Shown piece after piece: positions 9,026 to 19,871 of a stretch of 64,000 bases of DNA (position 1 is its first letter; each line of letters begins with the position of its first letter). The notes under the pieces were generated by a model. It was not told where the DNA came from. It saw only the letters and a list, made by a program, of their open reading frames with translations, and searched no databases. Source of the stretch: Klebsiella indica (GTDB taxonomy: Bacteria > Pseudomonadota > Gammaproteobacteria > Enterobacterales > Enterobacteriaceae). Both the position numbers and the translations under genes were made by a program. Where the stretch lies: assembly GCF_005860775.1 (NCBI RefSeq), contig NZ_VCHQ01000011.1:124001-188000 (forward strand), in the 5' to 3' direction.

Positions 9026-9040
9026 ATATAGCTCCTTACC

Positions 9041-10180
9041 TTAGTACAGCGAATGGGTGTTCTTTTCGATGTCGTCACGCGTGATGCGGCCAAACATTTT
9101 CCAGTAACACCAGGTGGTGTAGGCCAGAATAATTGGCACGAAGACAATCGCCACGTATGTCATCAGGTTCAGCGTTCTCTGGCTGGAGGTCGCGTCCCAC
9201 ATGGTCAGGCTCGCGTTCAATTCCGTGCTGGACGGCATGATGAACGGGAACATCGCGATACCGGCAGTCAGAATAATGCAGGCCAGCGTCAATGAAGAGA
9301 ACAGAAACGCCAGCGCGCCTTTATCTGCCTTAGTGCTAAGGGCAGTCAACAGCGGAAGCACCACGCCCAGAGCCGGAATAATCCACAGCGCAGGTATACG
9401 GTTAAAGTTCACCATCCAGGCGCCCGCCTCCCGTGTGACCTCTTTGGTCAACGGGTTAGATGGGCCAGTGTGGTCCAGTACGGACTTCACCACATAACCG
9501 TCAATGCCATAGTAGACCCACACGCCCGCCAGCACGAAGCAGACCAGGGTGACCAGCGCCGCAACCGTTGAGACGGTGCGAGTACGCAGGTGCAGTTCGC
9601 CAACGGTACGCATTTGCAGGTAGGTCGCCCCCTGAGTCAGGATCATCGCCACGCTGACAATCCCGGCCAGCAGACCAAACGGGTTGAGCAACTGGAAGAA
9701 ATTACCGGTGTAATACAGACGCAGGTATTCGTCGATGTGGAACGGTACGCCCTGCAGCAGGTTGCCGAAAGCCACGCCAATCACCAGTGGCGGGACAAAG
9801 CTGCCGACGAAGATGCCCCAGTCCCACATATTACGCCAGCGGGTATCTTCAATCTTCGAGCGATAGTCAAAACCCACCGGACGGAAGAATAAAGACGCCA
9901 GCACGAGGATCATCGCCACATAGAAACCGGAAAACGCAGCGGCGTAGACCATCGGCCAGGCGGCGAACAGCGCGCCACCGGCAGTGATCAGCCACACCTG
10001 GTTACCGTCCCAGTGCGGGGCGATGGAGTTAATCATAATTCGACGCTCGGTGTCATTACGACCCAGAAAGCGGGTGAGCATGCCCACCCCCATGTCGAAG
10101 CCATCGGCGACAGCAAAACCGATTAGCAAAATGCCGATCAGCAGCCACCAGATAAAACGCAATACTTCATAATCGATCAT
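9041..10180 (-). CDS. cydB: Cytochrome bd-I ubiquinol oxidase subunit II CydB
   Basis: This is a polytopic membrane subunit of the high-affinity quinol oxidase. It begins MIDYEVLRFIWWLLIGILLIGFAVADGFDMGVG, the conserved first helix with the DGFDMG motif, and contains further family blocks such as WDGNQVWLITAGGALFAAWP. About nine helices over 379 aa; full length. It follows cydA by 15 bp. Confidence 0.97.
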   Translation of the reverse strand: MIDYEVLRFIWWLLIGILLIGFAVADGFDMGVGMLTRFLGRNDTERRIMINSIAPHWDGNQVWLITAGGALFAAWPMVYAAAFSGFYVAMILVLASLFFRPVGFDYRSKIEDTRWRNMWDWGIFVGSFVPPLVIGVAFGNLLQGVPFHIDEYLRLYYTGNFFQLLNPFGLLAGIVSVAMILTQGATYLQMRTVGELHLRTRTVSTVAALVTLVCFVLAGVWVYYGIDGYVVKSVLDHTGPSNPLTKEVTREAGAWMVNFNRIPALWIIPALGVVLPLLTALSTKADKGALAFLFSSLTLACIILTAGIAMFPFIMPSSTELNASLTMWDATSSQRTLNLMTYVAIVFVPIILAYTTWCYWKMFGRITRDDIEKNTHSLY

Positions 10181-10195
10181 TTGACGACTCCTGTC

Positions 10196-11764
10196 TTAGC
10201 GTGCCGACTGAATAGCCGCGGAGGACTGTTCAAAGTGATAGCGACCGGTTTTCAGGCTGCTTGGTCCTTTACGGGCGAACTTGAACATCAGGAAAAGCTC
10301 AGCCACCAGGAACAGGGTATACAGACCGCAGATCAGTACCATGGAGAAGATCAGGTCACCCGCCGTCAGTGACGAATTGGCGACCGCCGTCGGTAATACT
10401 TCACCGATAGCCCACGGCTGGCGGCCATATTCAGCAACAAACCATCCTGCTTCAACGGCAATCCATGGCAGTGGCAAAGCGTAGAACGCAGCACGTAACA
10501 GCCATTTTTTCTCGCCAATGCGGTTACGAATCACGGTCCAGAAGGACGCGCCGATAATCAACAGCATAAGCACGCCGCACGCCACCATAATACGGAAAGC
10601 AAAGTACAGCGGCGCGACGCGAGGAATCGAATCTTTGGTCGCCTGCGCGATCTGCGCTTCCGTAGCTTGAGGAATATTGTCGGTATAGCGTTTCAGCAGC
10701 AGACCATAACCGAGGTCTTTTTTCACGTTGTTAAATTCATCGCGAACGGCTGGATCGGTAGACCCCGCACGCAGTTGTTCCAGCAGCGAGTAGGCTTTCA
10801 TCCCGTTACGGATACGCTGTTGGTGCTGCGCCATCAGATCTTTCAGGCCAGTCACCTGCTTATCCACGGAGCGGGTCGCGATAATACCCAACGCATAAGG
10901 GATCTGAATCGAAAAGTGGTTCTCTTGTGCATCCTGATCGGGAATACCAAACAGAGTAAAGGACGCCGGAGCCGGCTGAGTATCCCATTCCGCTTCGATT
11001 GCCGCCAGTTTGGTTTTCTGCACATCACCCATTTCATAACCGGATTCATCACCGAGGACGATAACAGAGAGAACTGCCGCCATACCAAAGCTGGCTGCGA
11101 TGGCGAAGGAACGCTTCGCAAAGGCGAAATCACGGCCTTTGAGCATATACCAGGCACTGATGCCAAGGATGAACATCGCGCCGGTCACATAGCCAGATGC
11201 CACGGTGTGAACGAATTTCACCTGAGCCACCGGGTTCAGCACCAGCTCGGAGAAGCTGACCATCTCCATACGCATGGTTTCAAAGTTGAAATCCGACGCG
11301 ATAGGATTCTGCATCCAGCCGTTAGCGACGAGGATCCACAACGCCGACAGGTTCGACCCCAGCGCCACCAGCCAGGTAACAGCCATGTGCTGAACTTTGC
11401 CAAGACGATCCCAACCGAAGAAGAACAGACCGACAAAGGTAGATTCGAGGAAGAAAGCCATCAGACCTTCAATGGCCAGCGGCGCACCGAAGATATCACC
11501 GACGTAGTGAGAGTAGTAAGACCAGTTAGTCCCGAACTGGAACTCCATGGTCAGACCGGTTGCCACACCCAGGGCGAAGTTGATACCAAACAACTTGCCC
11601 CAGAATTTGGTCATATCTTTATAAATCTGTTTGCCGGAAAGGACGTAAACCGTTTCCATGATGGCCAGCAGGAACGCCATACCCAGCGTCAGCGGCACAA
11701 AAAGGAAGTGGTACATCGCGGTCAAGGCAAACTGTAAGCGCGACAGTTCGACTATATCTAACAT
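10196..11764 (-). CDS. cydA: Cytochrome bd-I ubiquinol oxidase subunit I CydA
   Basis: CydA carries haems b558, b595 and d and oxidises ubiquinol. The sequence shows the family start [28 protein letters not shown] with the haem-ligand His near residue 19. It also has the periplasmic Q-loop region (about 250-350) and the [13 protein letters not shown] motif. The second of two adjacent ATGs is preferred because AAGGAG stands 5 bases before it; this gives 522 aa as in E. coli. First gene of cydABX-ybgE. Confidence 0.97.
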   Translation of the reverse strand: MLDIVELSRLQFALTAMYHFLFVPLTLGMAFLLAIMETVYVLSGKQIYKDMTKFWGKLFGINFALGVATGLTMEFQFGTNWSYYSHYVGDIFGAPLAIEGLMAFFLESTFVGLFFFGWDRLGKVQHMAVTWLVALGSNLSALWILVANGWMQNPIASDFNFETMRMEMVSFSELVLNPVAQVKFVHTVASGYVTGAMFILGISAWYMLKGRDFAFAKRSFAIAASFGMAAVLSVIVLGDESGYEMGDVQKTKLAAIEAEWDTQPAPASFTLFGIPDQDAQENHFSIQIPYALGIIATRSVDKQVTGLKDLMAQHQQRIRNGMKAYSLLEQLRAGSTDPAVRDEFNNVKKDLGYGLLLKRYTDNIPQATEAQIAQATKDSIPRVAPLYFAFRIMVACGVLMLLIIGASFWTVIRNRIGEKKWLLRAAFYALPLPWIAVEAGWFVAEYGRQPWAIGEVLPTAVANSSLTAGDLIFSMVLICGLYTLFLVAELFLMFKFARKGPSSLKTGRYHFEQSSAAIQSAR

Positions 11765-12100
11765 CATGACTCCTTGCTCATCGCATGAAGACTCCGAGAG
11801 TGAACCCCGTTAGAAAGGGTCACACGCATGCCCCAATACAAATGTATTTGCTTCTTTTCTTCACACCCTCTTCTTAGTCAAGAAAACGGCAGTGCTGGAA
11901 AGTTACAAACATGTTAACAAAACACCCAAATTGATCCCGTGATTATATTACGCTGCAAAACCCTTACAATAAATAGGTTTTTATTGTGATAAATTTGCAA
12001 TTTTCGACAGCGATCAATTTATAGCGAAAACACCCTGATTTGGTCAATTTGATCCGCAACAATTTAACTCCATTTCGCATTTATTTCCAAGCTTTAAACA

Positions 12101-12114
12101 TTGATATAAATCAA
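12101..12114. promoter_or_regulatory. FNR box upstream of cydA
   Basis: TTGATATAAATCAA is a perfect match to the FNR consensus TTGAT-N4-ATCAA. In E. coli FNR represses cydAB under strict anaerobiosis, which fits its position about 340 bp before cydA. Confidence 0.75.
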
Positions 12115-12128
12115 TTTTCACTTTAAAT

Positions 12129-12136
12129 GTTAATTA
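12129..12136. promoter_or_regulatory. Candidate ArcA-binding site
   Basis: GTTAATTA is the core of the ArcA-P recognition sequence and lies beside the FNR box in AT-rich DNA. ArcA activates cyd in E. coli under low oxygen. Assignment is by motif only. Confidence 0.5.
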
Positions 12137-13210
12137 TGTTTACCATGTGAGTCATAGGTAGCACGCTGGTTAATGATATGTTTTTCAAGAGTGTCGTCAG
12201 TTACTAAAAATGATAGTCCATCTATTCAATTTCGGAGCGGAATTTAATGGCAGAAAGGGCGGTGAGTTAAATCAGCCATAAACGTAAAAGACTATATAGT
12301 TCACAGATTTTTTTTATCAAGTTAACACCATATATTTTTTTGTTTATATTATTTATCATTGCATTCACTTTAAGTTAACACAGCTAAGTAACTATCTCAT
12401 TATCAAGTAAATGCGCTGCATGACCGCCTTTCTTGCCCCGGTGCCGCGCAACGTTCTGCCTCTGGCCTGCGTTCAGCAAAGCCCTTTTTCCTCATCTGTC
12501 GCGATTTGCCCTCCCCCTCCAGGTCACATTGTATTCAGCGCTTATCACCTGAGTAATGGAAGGCGTAGAACAAAAATGGTTTACGATAAATCACTGATGA
12601 TCCAAATACGCCACAGTCAACGTATCAACAGCTTAAAGTCTACAGGAAGTTATCAGGAGAAAAAATGATGCAGACGATAGTCTATTTATCGCTCGCACTG
12701 ACCGATAAATACCAATAAGAAACATAACCATATGATATATAATGATTTTAATACTATACAAGCGAACAATCACACGCAGAAAAATAGACTAAAAGAGAAA
12801 ACTGTTCACTACAATCATGCATGTCAATTAACGGGTCACAATCATCAGCCCAAAATATTCGCCTCTATTTAATCTCATCAACGCGCTAAATAATTATAGG
12901 GAGAGATAATCAATCCAGGATATTGTCTGAGTAGGCTACGGTAAACCATAAATTTCCGAACGTGCTGTTATTATCCATAATTTTGCGTAATTAATCTGGC
13001 AGGATAAATATATCCCCTAAAGAATTCGTGTTGCATGACAAAACGGTTAACCGTGTTGAACTGCGCTGGCTACGAAGGAGTGAGGTCGCAGGCCTAATCA
13101 CGCGGCAAAGCAACGGTCCGCATCAATGAGATGAGTCACAGCCCGGCCGACGCACATGCAGCCTGACGTAGAGCAAAAAGCGTGGAGTTTAGTGGTAACT
13201 AAATGAATTA

Positions 13211-13239
13211 AAAACAAAAAAGGCCATCATCAGATGGCC
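13211..13239 (-). terminator. Terminator of the sdh-suc operon
   Basis: GGCCATC-TGAT-GATGGCC followed on the minus strand by TTTTTTGTTTT is a strong intrinsic terminator about 60 bp past the sucD stop. Confidence 0.85.
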
Positions 13240-13298
13240 AACCATGTCGAAACTGAACCAGCCCTTGACCATGCAGACAATCAGGGCTGTTTTTTTAC
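13212..13298 (-). ncRNA. sdhX: Probable 3'-UTR small RNA SdhX (RybD)
   Basis: The sucD 3' UTR in E. coli and Salmonella yields the Hfq-bound sRNA SdhX by RNase E cleavage of the sdhCDAB-sucABCD mRNA. Here the 3' UTR has the expected build: a first stem CAGCCCT/AGGGCTG (13259-13289), a single-stranded stretch, and the terminator hairpin with a U tail. Position and structure support the call; the exact 5' end is not visible. Confidence 0.55.
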
Positions 13299-14171
13299 TT
13301 ATGACTTAATGACAGTTTTCAGCGCTTCGCCGATATCCGCCAGGCTACGGACGGTTTTCACGCCTGCGGCTTCCAGCGCGGCGAATTTCTCATCCGCCGT
13401 CCCTTTACCACCCGCGATAATCGCTCCTGCGTGACCCATACGCTTGCCTTTCGGCGCGGTAACGCCCGCGATGTAACCAACAACCGGTTTGGTTACGTGA
13501 TCTTTGATGTAGGCCGCCGCCTCTTCTTCCGCGCTACCGCCGATCTCACCGATCATCACGATCGCCTCCGTCTGCGGATCTTCCTCGAACAGTTTCAGGA
13601 TATCGATGAAGTTAGAGCCCGGAATCGGGTCGCCGCCGATGCCCACACAGGTGGACTGGCCGAAACCGTAGTCAGTGGTCTGCTTAACCGCTTCATAGGT
13701 CAGCGTACCGGAACGGGACACGATACCCACTTTGCCCGGCTGGTGGATGTGGCCCGGCATGATGCCGATTTTGCACTCGCCTGGGGTGATCACGCCCGGG
13801 CAGTTCGGCCCGATCATGCGTACGCCCGCTTCGTCAAGCTTCACTTTCACCGTCAGCATATCCAGCGTCGGGATACCTTCGGTGATGGTGATAATCAGTT
13901 TGATGCCCGCGTCGACAGCTTCCAGAATGGAGTCCTTGCAGAACGGCGCCGGAACGTAGATAACCGTTGCGGTGGCGCCAGTGGCCTCTACCGCTTCACG
14001 CACGGTATTGAACACCGGCAGACCCAGATGCGTGGTGCCGCCTTTGCCTGGCGTGACGCCGCCCACCATCTGCGTACCATAAGCAATCGCCTGTTCGGAG
14101 TGGAAAGTCCCCTGGCTACCGGTAAAGCCCTGGCAGATAACCTTGGTGTTTTTATCGATTAAAACAGACAT
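13299..14171 (-). CDS. sucD: Succinyl-CoA synthetase alpha subunit SucD
   Basis: It converts succinyl-CoA to succinate with NTP formation, as an alpha2beta2 complex with SucC. An N-terminal CoA-binding Rossmann domain ([15 protein letters not shown]) is followed by the ligase domain with the phosphorylated His in [11 protein letters not shown] (about residue 247). Near-identical to E. coli SucD. It shares one base with the sucC stop (TAATG). Confidence 0.98.
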   Translation of the reverse strand: MSVLIDKNTKVICQGFTGSQGTFHSEQAIAYGTQMVGGVTPGKGGTTHLGLPVFNTVREAVEATGATATVIYVPAPFCKDSILEAVDAGIKLIITITEGIPTLDMLTVKVKLDEAGVRMIGPNCPGVITPGECKIGIMPGHIHQPGKVGIVSRSGTLTYEAVKQTTDYGFGQSTCVGIGGDPIPGSNFIDILKLFEEDPQTEAIVMIGEIGGSAEEEAAAYIKDHVTKPVVGYIAGVTAPKGKRMGHAGAIIAGGKGTADEKFAALEAAGVKTVRSLADIGEALKTVIKS

Positions 14172-15337
14172 TATTTCCCCTCCACTGCGGCAACAACCTG
14201 CTGAGCTGCATCCGTCAGACTTTTCGCTGCAATAATATTCAGGCCGCTGTCAGCCAATTTTTTCGCGCCCAGTTCGGCGTTGTTGCCTTCCAGACGGACA
14301 ACCACCGGTACGTTAACGCCCACTTCAGCAACCGCGCCGATGATACCGTCAGCAATCAGATCGCAACGAACAATACCGCCGAAGATGTTAACCAGAACCG
14401 CTTTCACGTTGTCATCGGAGAGGATGATTTTGAACGCTTCGGTCACGCGCTCTTTGGTCGCGCCGCCGCCTACGTCGAGGAAGTTAGCCGGTTCGCCGCC
14501 GTGCAGCTTAACGATGTCCATCGTGCCCATCGCCAGACCGGCTCCGTTAACCATGCAGCCGATGTTGCCGTCCAGCGCAACATAGTTCAGTTCCCACTGC
14601 GCCGCCTGGGCTTCACGCGGGTCTTCCTGAGACTGGTCGCGCATTTCGCGCAGATCCGGCTGGCGGAACAGCGCGTTGCCGTCAGCGCCCAGTTTGCCGT
14701 CGAGACAGATCAGATCGCCCTGTTTAGTGATCACCAGCGGGTTGATTTCGATCAGCGCCAGATCGCGCTCAAGGAAAATGGTCGCCAGCCCCATAAAGAT
14801 CTTCGTAAATTGCTGAACCTGCTTGCCTTCCAGACCCAGTTTGAACGCCAGCTCGCGCCCCTGATACGGCATCGGACCCGCCAGCGGATCGAGGGCGATT
14901 TTGTGGATCAGGTGCGGGGTCTCTTCCGCCACTTTTTCGATCTCCACGCCGCCTTCGGTGGAAGCCATAAAGACCACCCGACGGGAGCTACGGTCAACAA
15001 CCGCGCCCAGGTACAGCTCTTTATCAATATCGGTCGCCGCTTCAACCAGAATCTGGTTAACCGGCTGGCCGTTGGCGTCTGTCTGGTAGGTCACCAGACG
15101 TTTGCCCAGCCAGTGCTCCGCGAACGCGCGAATCTCTTCTTTACTGTTAACAACCTTCACACCGCCCGCTTTGCCGCGGCCACCTGCGTGAACCTGACAT
15201 TTAACTACCCACGGGCCCGCGCCGATTTTTGAAGCGGCTTCTTCTGCTTCACGCGGAGTAGCACAGGCATAACCCACCGGCGCCGGTAAGCCATAGCGGG
15301 CAAAAAGTTGTTTTGCCTGATATTCATGTAAGTTCAT
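14171..15337 (-). CDS. sucC: Succinyl-CoA synthetase beta subunit SucC
   Basis: This is the nucleotide-binding subunit of succinyl-CoA synthetase. It has an ATP-grasp domain (about 1-240; start [18 protein letters not shown], glycine-rich [13 protein letters not shown]) and a C-terminal CoA-ligase domain ([13 protein letters not shown]). Full length at 388 aa. It is translationally coupled to sucD. Confidence 0.98.
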   Translation of the reverse strand: MNLHEYQAKQLFARYGLPAPVGYACATPREAEEAASKIGAGPWVVKCQVHAGGRGKAGGVKVVNSKEEIRAFAEHWLGKRLVTYQTDANGQPVNQILVEAATDIDKELYLGAVVDRSSRRVVFMASTEGGVEIEKVAEETPHLIHKIALDPLAGPMPYQGRELAFKLGLEGKQVQQFTKIFMGLATIFLERDLALIEINPLVITKQGDLICLDGKLGADGNALFRQPDLREMRDQSQEDPREAQAAQWELNYVALDGNIGCMVNGAGLAMGTMDIVKLHGGEPANFLDVGGGATKERVTEAFKIILSDDNVKAVLVNIFGGIVRCDLIADGIIGAVAEVGVNVPVVVRLEGNNAELGAKKLADSGLNIIAAKSLTDAAQQVVAAVEGK

Positions 15338-15377
15338 GTGTTCTGTCCATCCTTCAGGGAATAATTATCTTTAAACC

Positions 15378-15447
15378 TGTAGGCCTGATAAGACGCGCCA
15401 GCGTCGCCATCAGGCATCTCATCAACGCCTTATCGGGCCTACGGTAG
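15378..15447. repeat. REP/BIME palindrome between sucB and sucC
   Basis: Two facing REP units (gcctgataagacgcg and ccttatcgggcctacgg) form an imperfect palindrome in the 126-bp sucB-sucC gap. Such elements sit in the same gap in E. coli and can affect mRNA stability. Confidence 0.75.
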
Positions 15448-15463
15448 GTAATACTCTTGCTGA

Positions 15464-16684
15464 CTAAACGTCCAGCAACAGACGCGTCGGATCTTCCAGC
15501 AGCTCTTTAATCGCCACCAGGAAACCGACCGATTCGCGTCCGTCGATCAGACGGTGATCATAGGAGAGCGCCAGATACATCATTGGCAGAATTTCTACTT
15601 TGCCATTCACCGCCATCGGACGGTCTTTAATGGCATGCATACCCAGAATCGCGCTCTGCGGTGGGTTAATGATTGGCGTGGACATCAGAGAACCAAAAAC
15701 GCCGCCGTTAGTAATGGTGAAGTTACCGCCGGTCAGGTCATCCACGGTCAGCTTGCCGTCACGCCCTTTCACTGCCAGTTCTTTAATTTTCTTCTCAATA
15801 TCCGCCATACCCAGCAGATCCACATCACGCAGAACCGGGGTAACCAGGCCGCGCGGCGTGGAAACCGCCATGCTGACATCGAAGTAGTTGTGATACACCA
15901 CGTCGTCGCCATCAATGGAGGCGTTCACTTCCGGGTAGCGTTTCAGCGCTTCAACCACCGCTTTCACGTAGAAGGACATAAAGCCCAGACGGATACCGTG
16001 CCGTTTTTCAAACGCTTCGCCATACTGCTTGCGCAGATCCATAATCGGCTTCATGTTGACTTCGTTGAACGTCGTCAGCATCGCGGTGGAGTTTTTCGCT
16101 TCCAGCAGACGTTCGGCTACGCGCTTGCGCAGACGGGTCATCGGCACGCGTTTTTCAGAACGGTTACCCAGTTGTGCAGCCGGAACCGCCGCTTCTGGCG
16201 CTTTCGCTTCTTCTTTTTTCGCCGGCACGCTCGCCAGATATTTTTCAATATCTTCACGGGTGAGACGGCCACCCACGCCGGTACCTTGAATTACCGACGC
16301 GTCAAGGCTATGTTCCGCCAGCAGACGACGAATCGCCGGACTCAGCGCATCGTTGTTTTGTTCTTCCAGAGAGGCCTGCTGACGCTGGGCCGGCGTTGAT
16401 TCTTTGGTATCGGCCTTCGCGTCGGACTCTTTGCCCGCGCTGTTACCTTCGCGCAGGCGCCCCAGAATCTGACGAGAGAGCACGGTGGCGCCTTCATCTT
16501 CAATAACTGCATCCAGAATGCCATCCGCTGAAGCCGGTACTTCCAGTACCACTTTGTCAGTTTCGATTTCTACCAGCACTTCGTCACGAACAACCGCATC
16601 GCCCGGTTTTTTATGCCAGGTTGCAACCGTTGCATCAGCTACGGACTCAGGCAGGTCGGGAACCAGAATATCTACGCTACTCAT
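15464..16684 (-). CDS. sucB: 2-Oxoglutarate dehydrogenase E2, dihydrolipoyl succinyltransferase SucB
   Basis: This is the core enzyme of the OGDH complex and transfers succinyl groups to CoA. It shows a lipoyl domain (about 1-80, lysine in [11 protein letters not shown]), an Ala/Lys/Gln linker, and a peripheral subunit-binding domain (about 113-150, [16 protein letters not shown]). The catalytic domain (about 175-406) has the active-site motif [10 protein letters not shown]. Length 406 aa is normal. It starts 14 bp after sucA. Confidence 0.98.
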   Translation of the reverse strand: MSSVDILVPDLPESVADATVATWHKKPGDAVVRDEVLVEIETDKVVLEVPASADGILDAVIEDEGATVLSRQILGRLREGNSAGKESDAKADTKESTPAQRQQASLEEQNNDALSPAIRRLLAEHSLDASVIQGTGVGGRLTREDIEKYLASVPAKKEEAKAPEAAVPAAQLGNRSEKRVPMTRLRKRVAERLLEAKNSTAMLTTFNEVNMKPIMDLRKQYGEAFEKRHGIRLGFMSFYVKAVVEALKRYPEVNASIDGDDVVYHNYFDVSMAVSTPRGLVTPVLRDVDLLGMADIEKKIKELAVKGRDGKLTVDDLTGGNFTITNGGVFGSLMSTPIINPPQSAILGMHAIKDRPMAVNGKVEILPMMYLALSYDHRLIDGRESVGFLVAIKELLEDPTRLLLDV

Positions 16685-16698
16685 TATGTATCCTTTAA

Positions 16699-19506
16699 TT
16701 AATCGACGTTCAGCGCGTCATTGACCAGATCTTGTTGCTGTTTCTGGTGAACGGACAAATACCCCACCGCCGGAGAGGCGGAGGCCGGGCGGCCTGCATA
16801 ACGCAGAGAAGCCCCAAACGGAATCACTTCGCGGAAGTGATGCTGGCTACAGTACCAGGCGCCCTGGTTGAGCGGCTCTTCCTGACACCAGATAAAATCA
16901 TGCACATGCGCGTAAGGTTTCAGCGCCTCCTGCACCGCCTGATGCGGGAACGGATAAAGCTGTTCAATACGCACAATGGCAACATCTTTCTGCTCATTTT
17001 TGCGGCGGCGTTCCAGCAGATCGTAATAAACTTTACCCGCACACAGCACAACGCGCTTCACCGCTTTCGGATCGAGATCGTCGATTTCCCCGATTGCGGG
17101 CTGGAAAGTCCCGTTGGCCAGTTCCTCCATGCTGGAAACCGCCAGCGGATGACGCAGCAAGGATTTCGGCGACATCACGATCAGCGGACGACGCATACCG
17201 CGCAGCGCCTGACGGCGCAGCATATGGTAAACCTGCGCCGGCGTTGACGGCACGCAAACTTGCATATTCTGCTCGGCGCAAAGTTGCAGATAACGCTCCA
17301 GCCGCGCGGAAGAATGCTCCGGCCCCTGACCTTCATAACCGTGTGGCAATAACATCACCAGACCGCACATCCGGCCCCATTTCTGCTCGCCGGAAGAGAT
17401 GAACTGATCGATAACCACCTGCGCGCCGTTGGCGAAATCACCAAACTGCGCTTCCCAGATAGTCAGCGTGCGCGGTTCCGCGGTGGCATAACCATATTCA
17501 AACGCCAGCACCGCTTCTTCAGACAGGACCGAATCCCAGACCTTAAAGTGCCCCTGGCCATTATGCACGTGCTGCAGGGGCGTATAGGTGGAACCATTTT
17601 TCTGGTTATGAATCACCGCATGACGATGGAAGAAGGTACCGCGCCCGGAGTCTTCTCCGGACAAACGCACGGAAATGCCTTCATCAACCAGCGTGGCGTA
17701 TGCGAGATTCTCCGCCCCGCCCCAGTCGAACAGTTTCTCTCCGGCAGCCATCGCCTGACGATCGCCATAAATTTTCGCTACGCGGGACTGCATCTCCACA
17801 GCTTCCGGCACGGTACTGATGCGTTTCGCCAGCTCCTGCAAACGTTTAGGTTCGACTTTGTCCGGATAGCTCTCATCCCACTCATGGTTGAGATACGGGG
17901 ACCAGGTAAAAGAGTGCATGTTCATCGGACGCCACTCTTTGACCACGCATTCACCGGCATCCAGCGCATCGCGGTAGAGGTTGACCATTTCAGTCGCATC
18001 TTCCAGGGTCGCGACCTTTTCCGCTTCCAGCTTATCAGCGTAGATTTTGCGCGGGGTCGGATGTTTTTTGATTTTCTGGTACATCAGCGGCTGAGTTGCG
18101 CTCGGCTCATCGGCTTCATTATGGCCATGACGGCGGTAGCACACCAGGTCGATGAAGACATCGCGTTTAAAGGTGTTGCGGAAGTCCAGCGCCACGCGAG
18201 TAACGAAAGCCACCGCTTCCGGATCATCGGCGTTAACGTGGAAAATCGGTGCCTGTACCATTTTACCGATATCGGTGCAGTACGGGGTGGAGCGCGCATC
18301 CAGCGGGTTGGAGGTGGTGAAACCCACCTGGTTGTTGATAACGATGCGCACGGTGCCGCCCACTTCGTAACCACGCGCCTTAGACATGTTCAGGGTTTCC
18401 TGAACCACGCCCTGGCCCGTCACCGCGGCGTCGCCGTGGATGGTAATGGGCAGCACTTTATTGCTGCTCGGCTCATCCAGACGGTCGAGACGGGCGCGCA
18501 CGGAACCAATCACCACCGGGCTGACGATCTCCAGGTGCGACGGGTTAAACGCCAGCGCCAGGTGCACCAGGCCACCTTCGGTTTCCATATCGGACGAGAA
18601 GCCCATATGGTACTTCACATCGCCGGTACCGAGTTGCTCTTTATGTTTACCGGAGAATTCATCAAACAGATCCTGGGGTTTTTTACCCAGCACGTTGACC
18701 AGCACGTTCAGACGACCACGGTGCGCCATGCCCAGCACCACTTCGCGGGAACCGCTCTTACCCGCATGGCGGATAATCTCTTTCAGCATCGGGATCAGCG
18801 CGTCGCCACCTTCCAGCGAGAAACGTTTTGCGCCGGGGAATTTCGCGCCGAGGTAGCGTTCCAGCCCTTCAGCCGCCGTCAGTTCGCTGAGAAAGCGTTT
18901 TTTCTCTTCGCCGCTAAAGTTCGCTTTTCCTGCTACCGACTCAATACGCTGCTGGATCCAGCGTTTTTCTTCGGTAGACGTGATGTGCATATATTCCGCA
19001 CCGATTGAGCCGCAGTAGGTTTGCCTGAGGGCGGAAATCAACTCGCCCAGCTTCATCGTATCTTTACCGATGGCAAAAGATCCGACGTTGTAGCTTTCCT
19101 GAAAATCAGCCTCAGTCAGATCGTGGTATGCCGGATCGAGATCCGCCACTCGCTCTTGCTGCCACAGCCCCAGCGGATCGAGATTCGCATGCTGGTGACC
19201 ACGGAAGCGGTATGCGTTGATGAGCTGCAGGACTTTCACCTGCTTGACATTGGTGTCAGGGTCGGAAATTGAAGAAGTGTAACGTGAGGCATCCTTCGCC
19301 AGGCGGCGGAAATAATCACGCGTTTTGGAATGGAATTGATCCGGTTTGACTCCGGTGCCAGGTAACTGCTGGAACATAGAACGCCAGTTAGCGTCAACAG
19401 AGTCAGGATCGGTTAAGAAGTCTTCATAGAGCTGTTCTATCCAGCTCTGGTTCGAGCCAGAGAGGTAAGAAGAGTCCAGCCAGGCTTTCATTGCGCCGTT
19501 CTGCAT
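16699..19506 (-). CDS. sucA: 2-Oxoglutarate dehydrogenase E1 SucA
   Basis: This thiamine-diphosphate enzyme decarboxylates 2-oxoglutarate. It begins with the typical N-terminal segment ([23 protein letters not shown]). It contains the ThDP/Mg region ([14 protein letters not shown], with NNQVGFTTS downstream) and the C-terminal transketolase-like domain ([18 protein letters not shown]). At 935 aa it is within two residues of E. coli SucA. It heads the suc half of the operon, after a repeat-bearing gap behind sdhB. Confidence 0.98.
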   Translation of the reverse strand: MQNGAMKAWLDSSYLSGSNQSWIEQLYEDFLTDPDSVDANWRSMFQQLPGTGVKPDQFHSKTRDYFRRLAKDASRYTSSISDPDTNVKQVKVLQLINAYRFRGHQHANLDPLGLWQQERVADLDPAYHDLTEADFQESYNVGSFAIGKDTMKLGELISALRQTYCGSIGAEYMHITSTEEKRWIQQRIESVAGKANFSGEEKKRFLSELTAAEGLERYLGAKFPGAKRFSLEGGDALIPMLKEIIRHAGKSGSREVVLGMAHRGRLNVLVNVLGKKPQDLFDEFSGKHKEQLGTGDVKYHMGFSSDMETEGGLVHLALAFNPSHLEIVSPVVIGSVRARLDRLDEPSSNKVLPITIHGDAAVTGQGVVQETLNMSKARGYEVGGTVRIVINNQVGFTTSNPLDARSTPYCTDIGKMVQAPIFHVNADDPEAVAFVTRVALDFRNTFKRDVFIDLVCYRRHGHNEADEPSATQPLMYQKIKKHPTPRKIYADKLEAEKVATLEDATEMVNLYRDALDAGECVVKEWRPMNMHSFTWSPYLNHEWDESYPDKVEPKRLQELAKRISTVPEAVEMQSRVAKIYGDRQAMAAGEKLFDWGGAENLAYATLVDEGISVRLSGEDSGRGTFFHRHAVIHNQKNGSTYTPLQHVHNGQGHFKVWDSVLSEEAVLAFEYGYATAEPRTLTIWEAQFGDFANGAQVVIDQFISSGEQKWGRMCGLVMLLPHGYEGQGPEHSSARLERYLQLCAEQNMQVCVPSTPAQVYHMLRRQALRGMRRPLIVMSPKSLLRHPLAVSSMEELANGTFQPAIGEIDDLDPKAVKRVVLCAGKVYYDLLERRRKNEQKDVAIVRIEQLYPFPHQAVQEALKPYAHVHDFIWCQEEPLNQGAWYCSQHHFREVIPFGASLRYAGRPASASPAVGYLSVHQKQQQDLVNDALNVD

Positions 19507-19627
19507 CGTGATCCCTTAAGCATTTATATGCTTACTTCGCCATGGATACTACCACGCACATTGCTGTGCGTGCCGGGGTTCACTTGCGAGCTCTTCTCTG
19601 TGTAGCGGCTCGCGAAGGAACCTTTAG

Positions 19628-19778
19628 AAACTGTCTAAATAATCTTCGTCGTTCCGGCTGCGACTGCGTTGCGGCTTTCACTCACCCCAGTCACATAGTC
19701 AACTATGCTCCAGGGAATTCGTTCAACCGCGCCTTGTCTCGCGCTGAACGTCTCGATTATTTACTTATCTGGCAGTTT
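19628..19778. repeat. ERIC-like palindromic element between sdhB and sucA
   Basis: An imperfect palindrome of about 150 bp with terminal inverted repeats (AACTGTCTAAATAATC versus GATTATTT...GGCAGTT). Its centre resembles the ERIC core (CTCACCCCAGTCACATAG, CTATGCTCCAGGGAATTC). The outer arms differ from standard ERIC, so it may be a related family. Confidence 0.65.
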
Positions 19779-19796
19779 TTAAAGGTTTCTGCAATT

Positions 19797-19865
19797 TGCC
19801 CGGTGGCGCTACGCTAACCGGGCCTACTGTTACGTAGGCCGGATAAGCGCAGCGCCATCCGGCGT
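19797..19865. repeat. REP/BIME element between sdhB and sucA
   Basis: The REP units cccggtggcgctacgctaac and taggccggataagcg are arranged head to head directly after the sdhB stop. Confidence 0.75.
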
Positions 19866-19871
19866 TGTTAC

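Larger units (their letters stand above)
11765..13210. other. Long gene-free region holding the cyd control sequences
   Basis: About 1.4 kb, AT-rich on the cydA side. I see no convincing gene; an 85-codon frame at 12411-12668 is not protein-like. FNR and ArcA sites lie near 12101-12136. E. coli carries mngR-mngA-mngB between sucD and cydA; none is present here. Confidence 0.6.

Noticed and set aside
10667-11737. 356-codon + strand frame opposite cydA
   Set aside because: It mirrors the cydA codon pattern; CydA itself is unmistakable on the other strand.
12411-12668. 85-codon + frame in the cyd-suc gap
   Set aside because: Composition is not protein-like (Pro/Ser-rich start, then low-complexity polar tail), no ribosome site, no recognised family.
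17548-19008. 486-codon + strand frame opposite sucA
   Set aside because: His/Arg-rich shadow of sucA with no family features.
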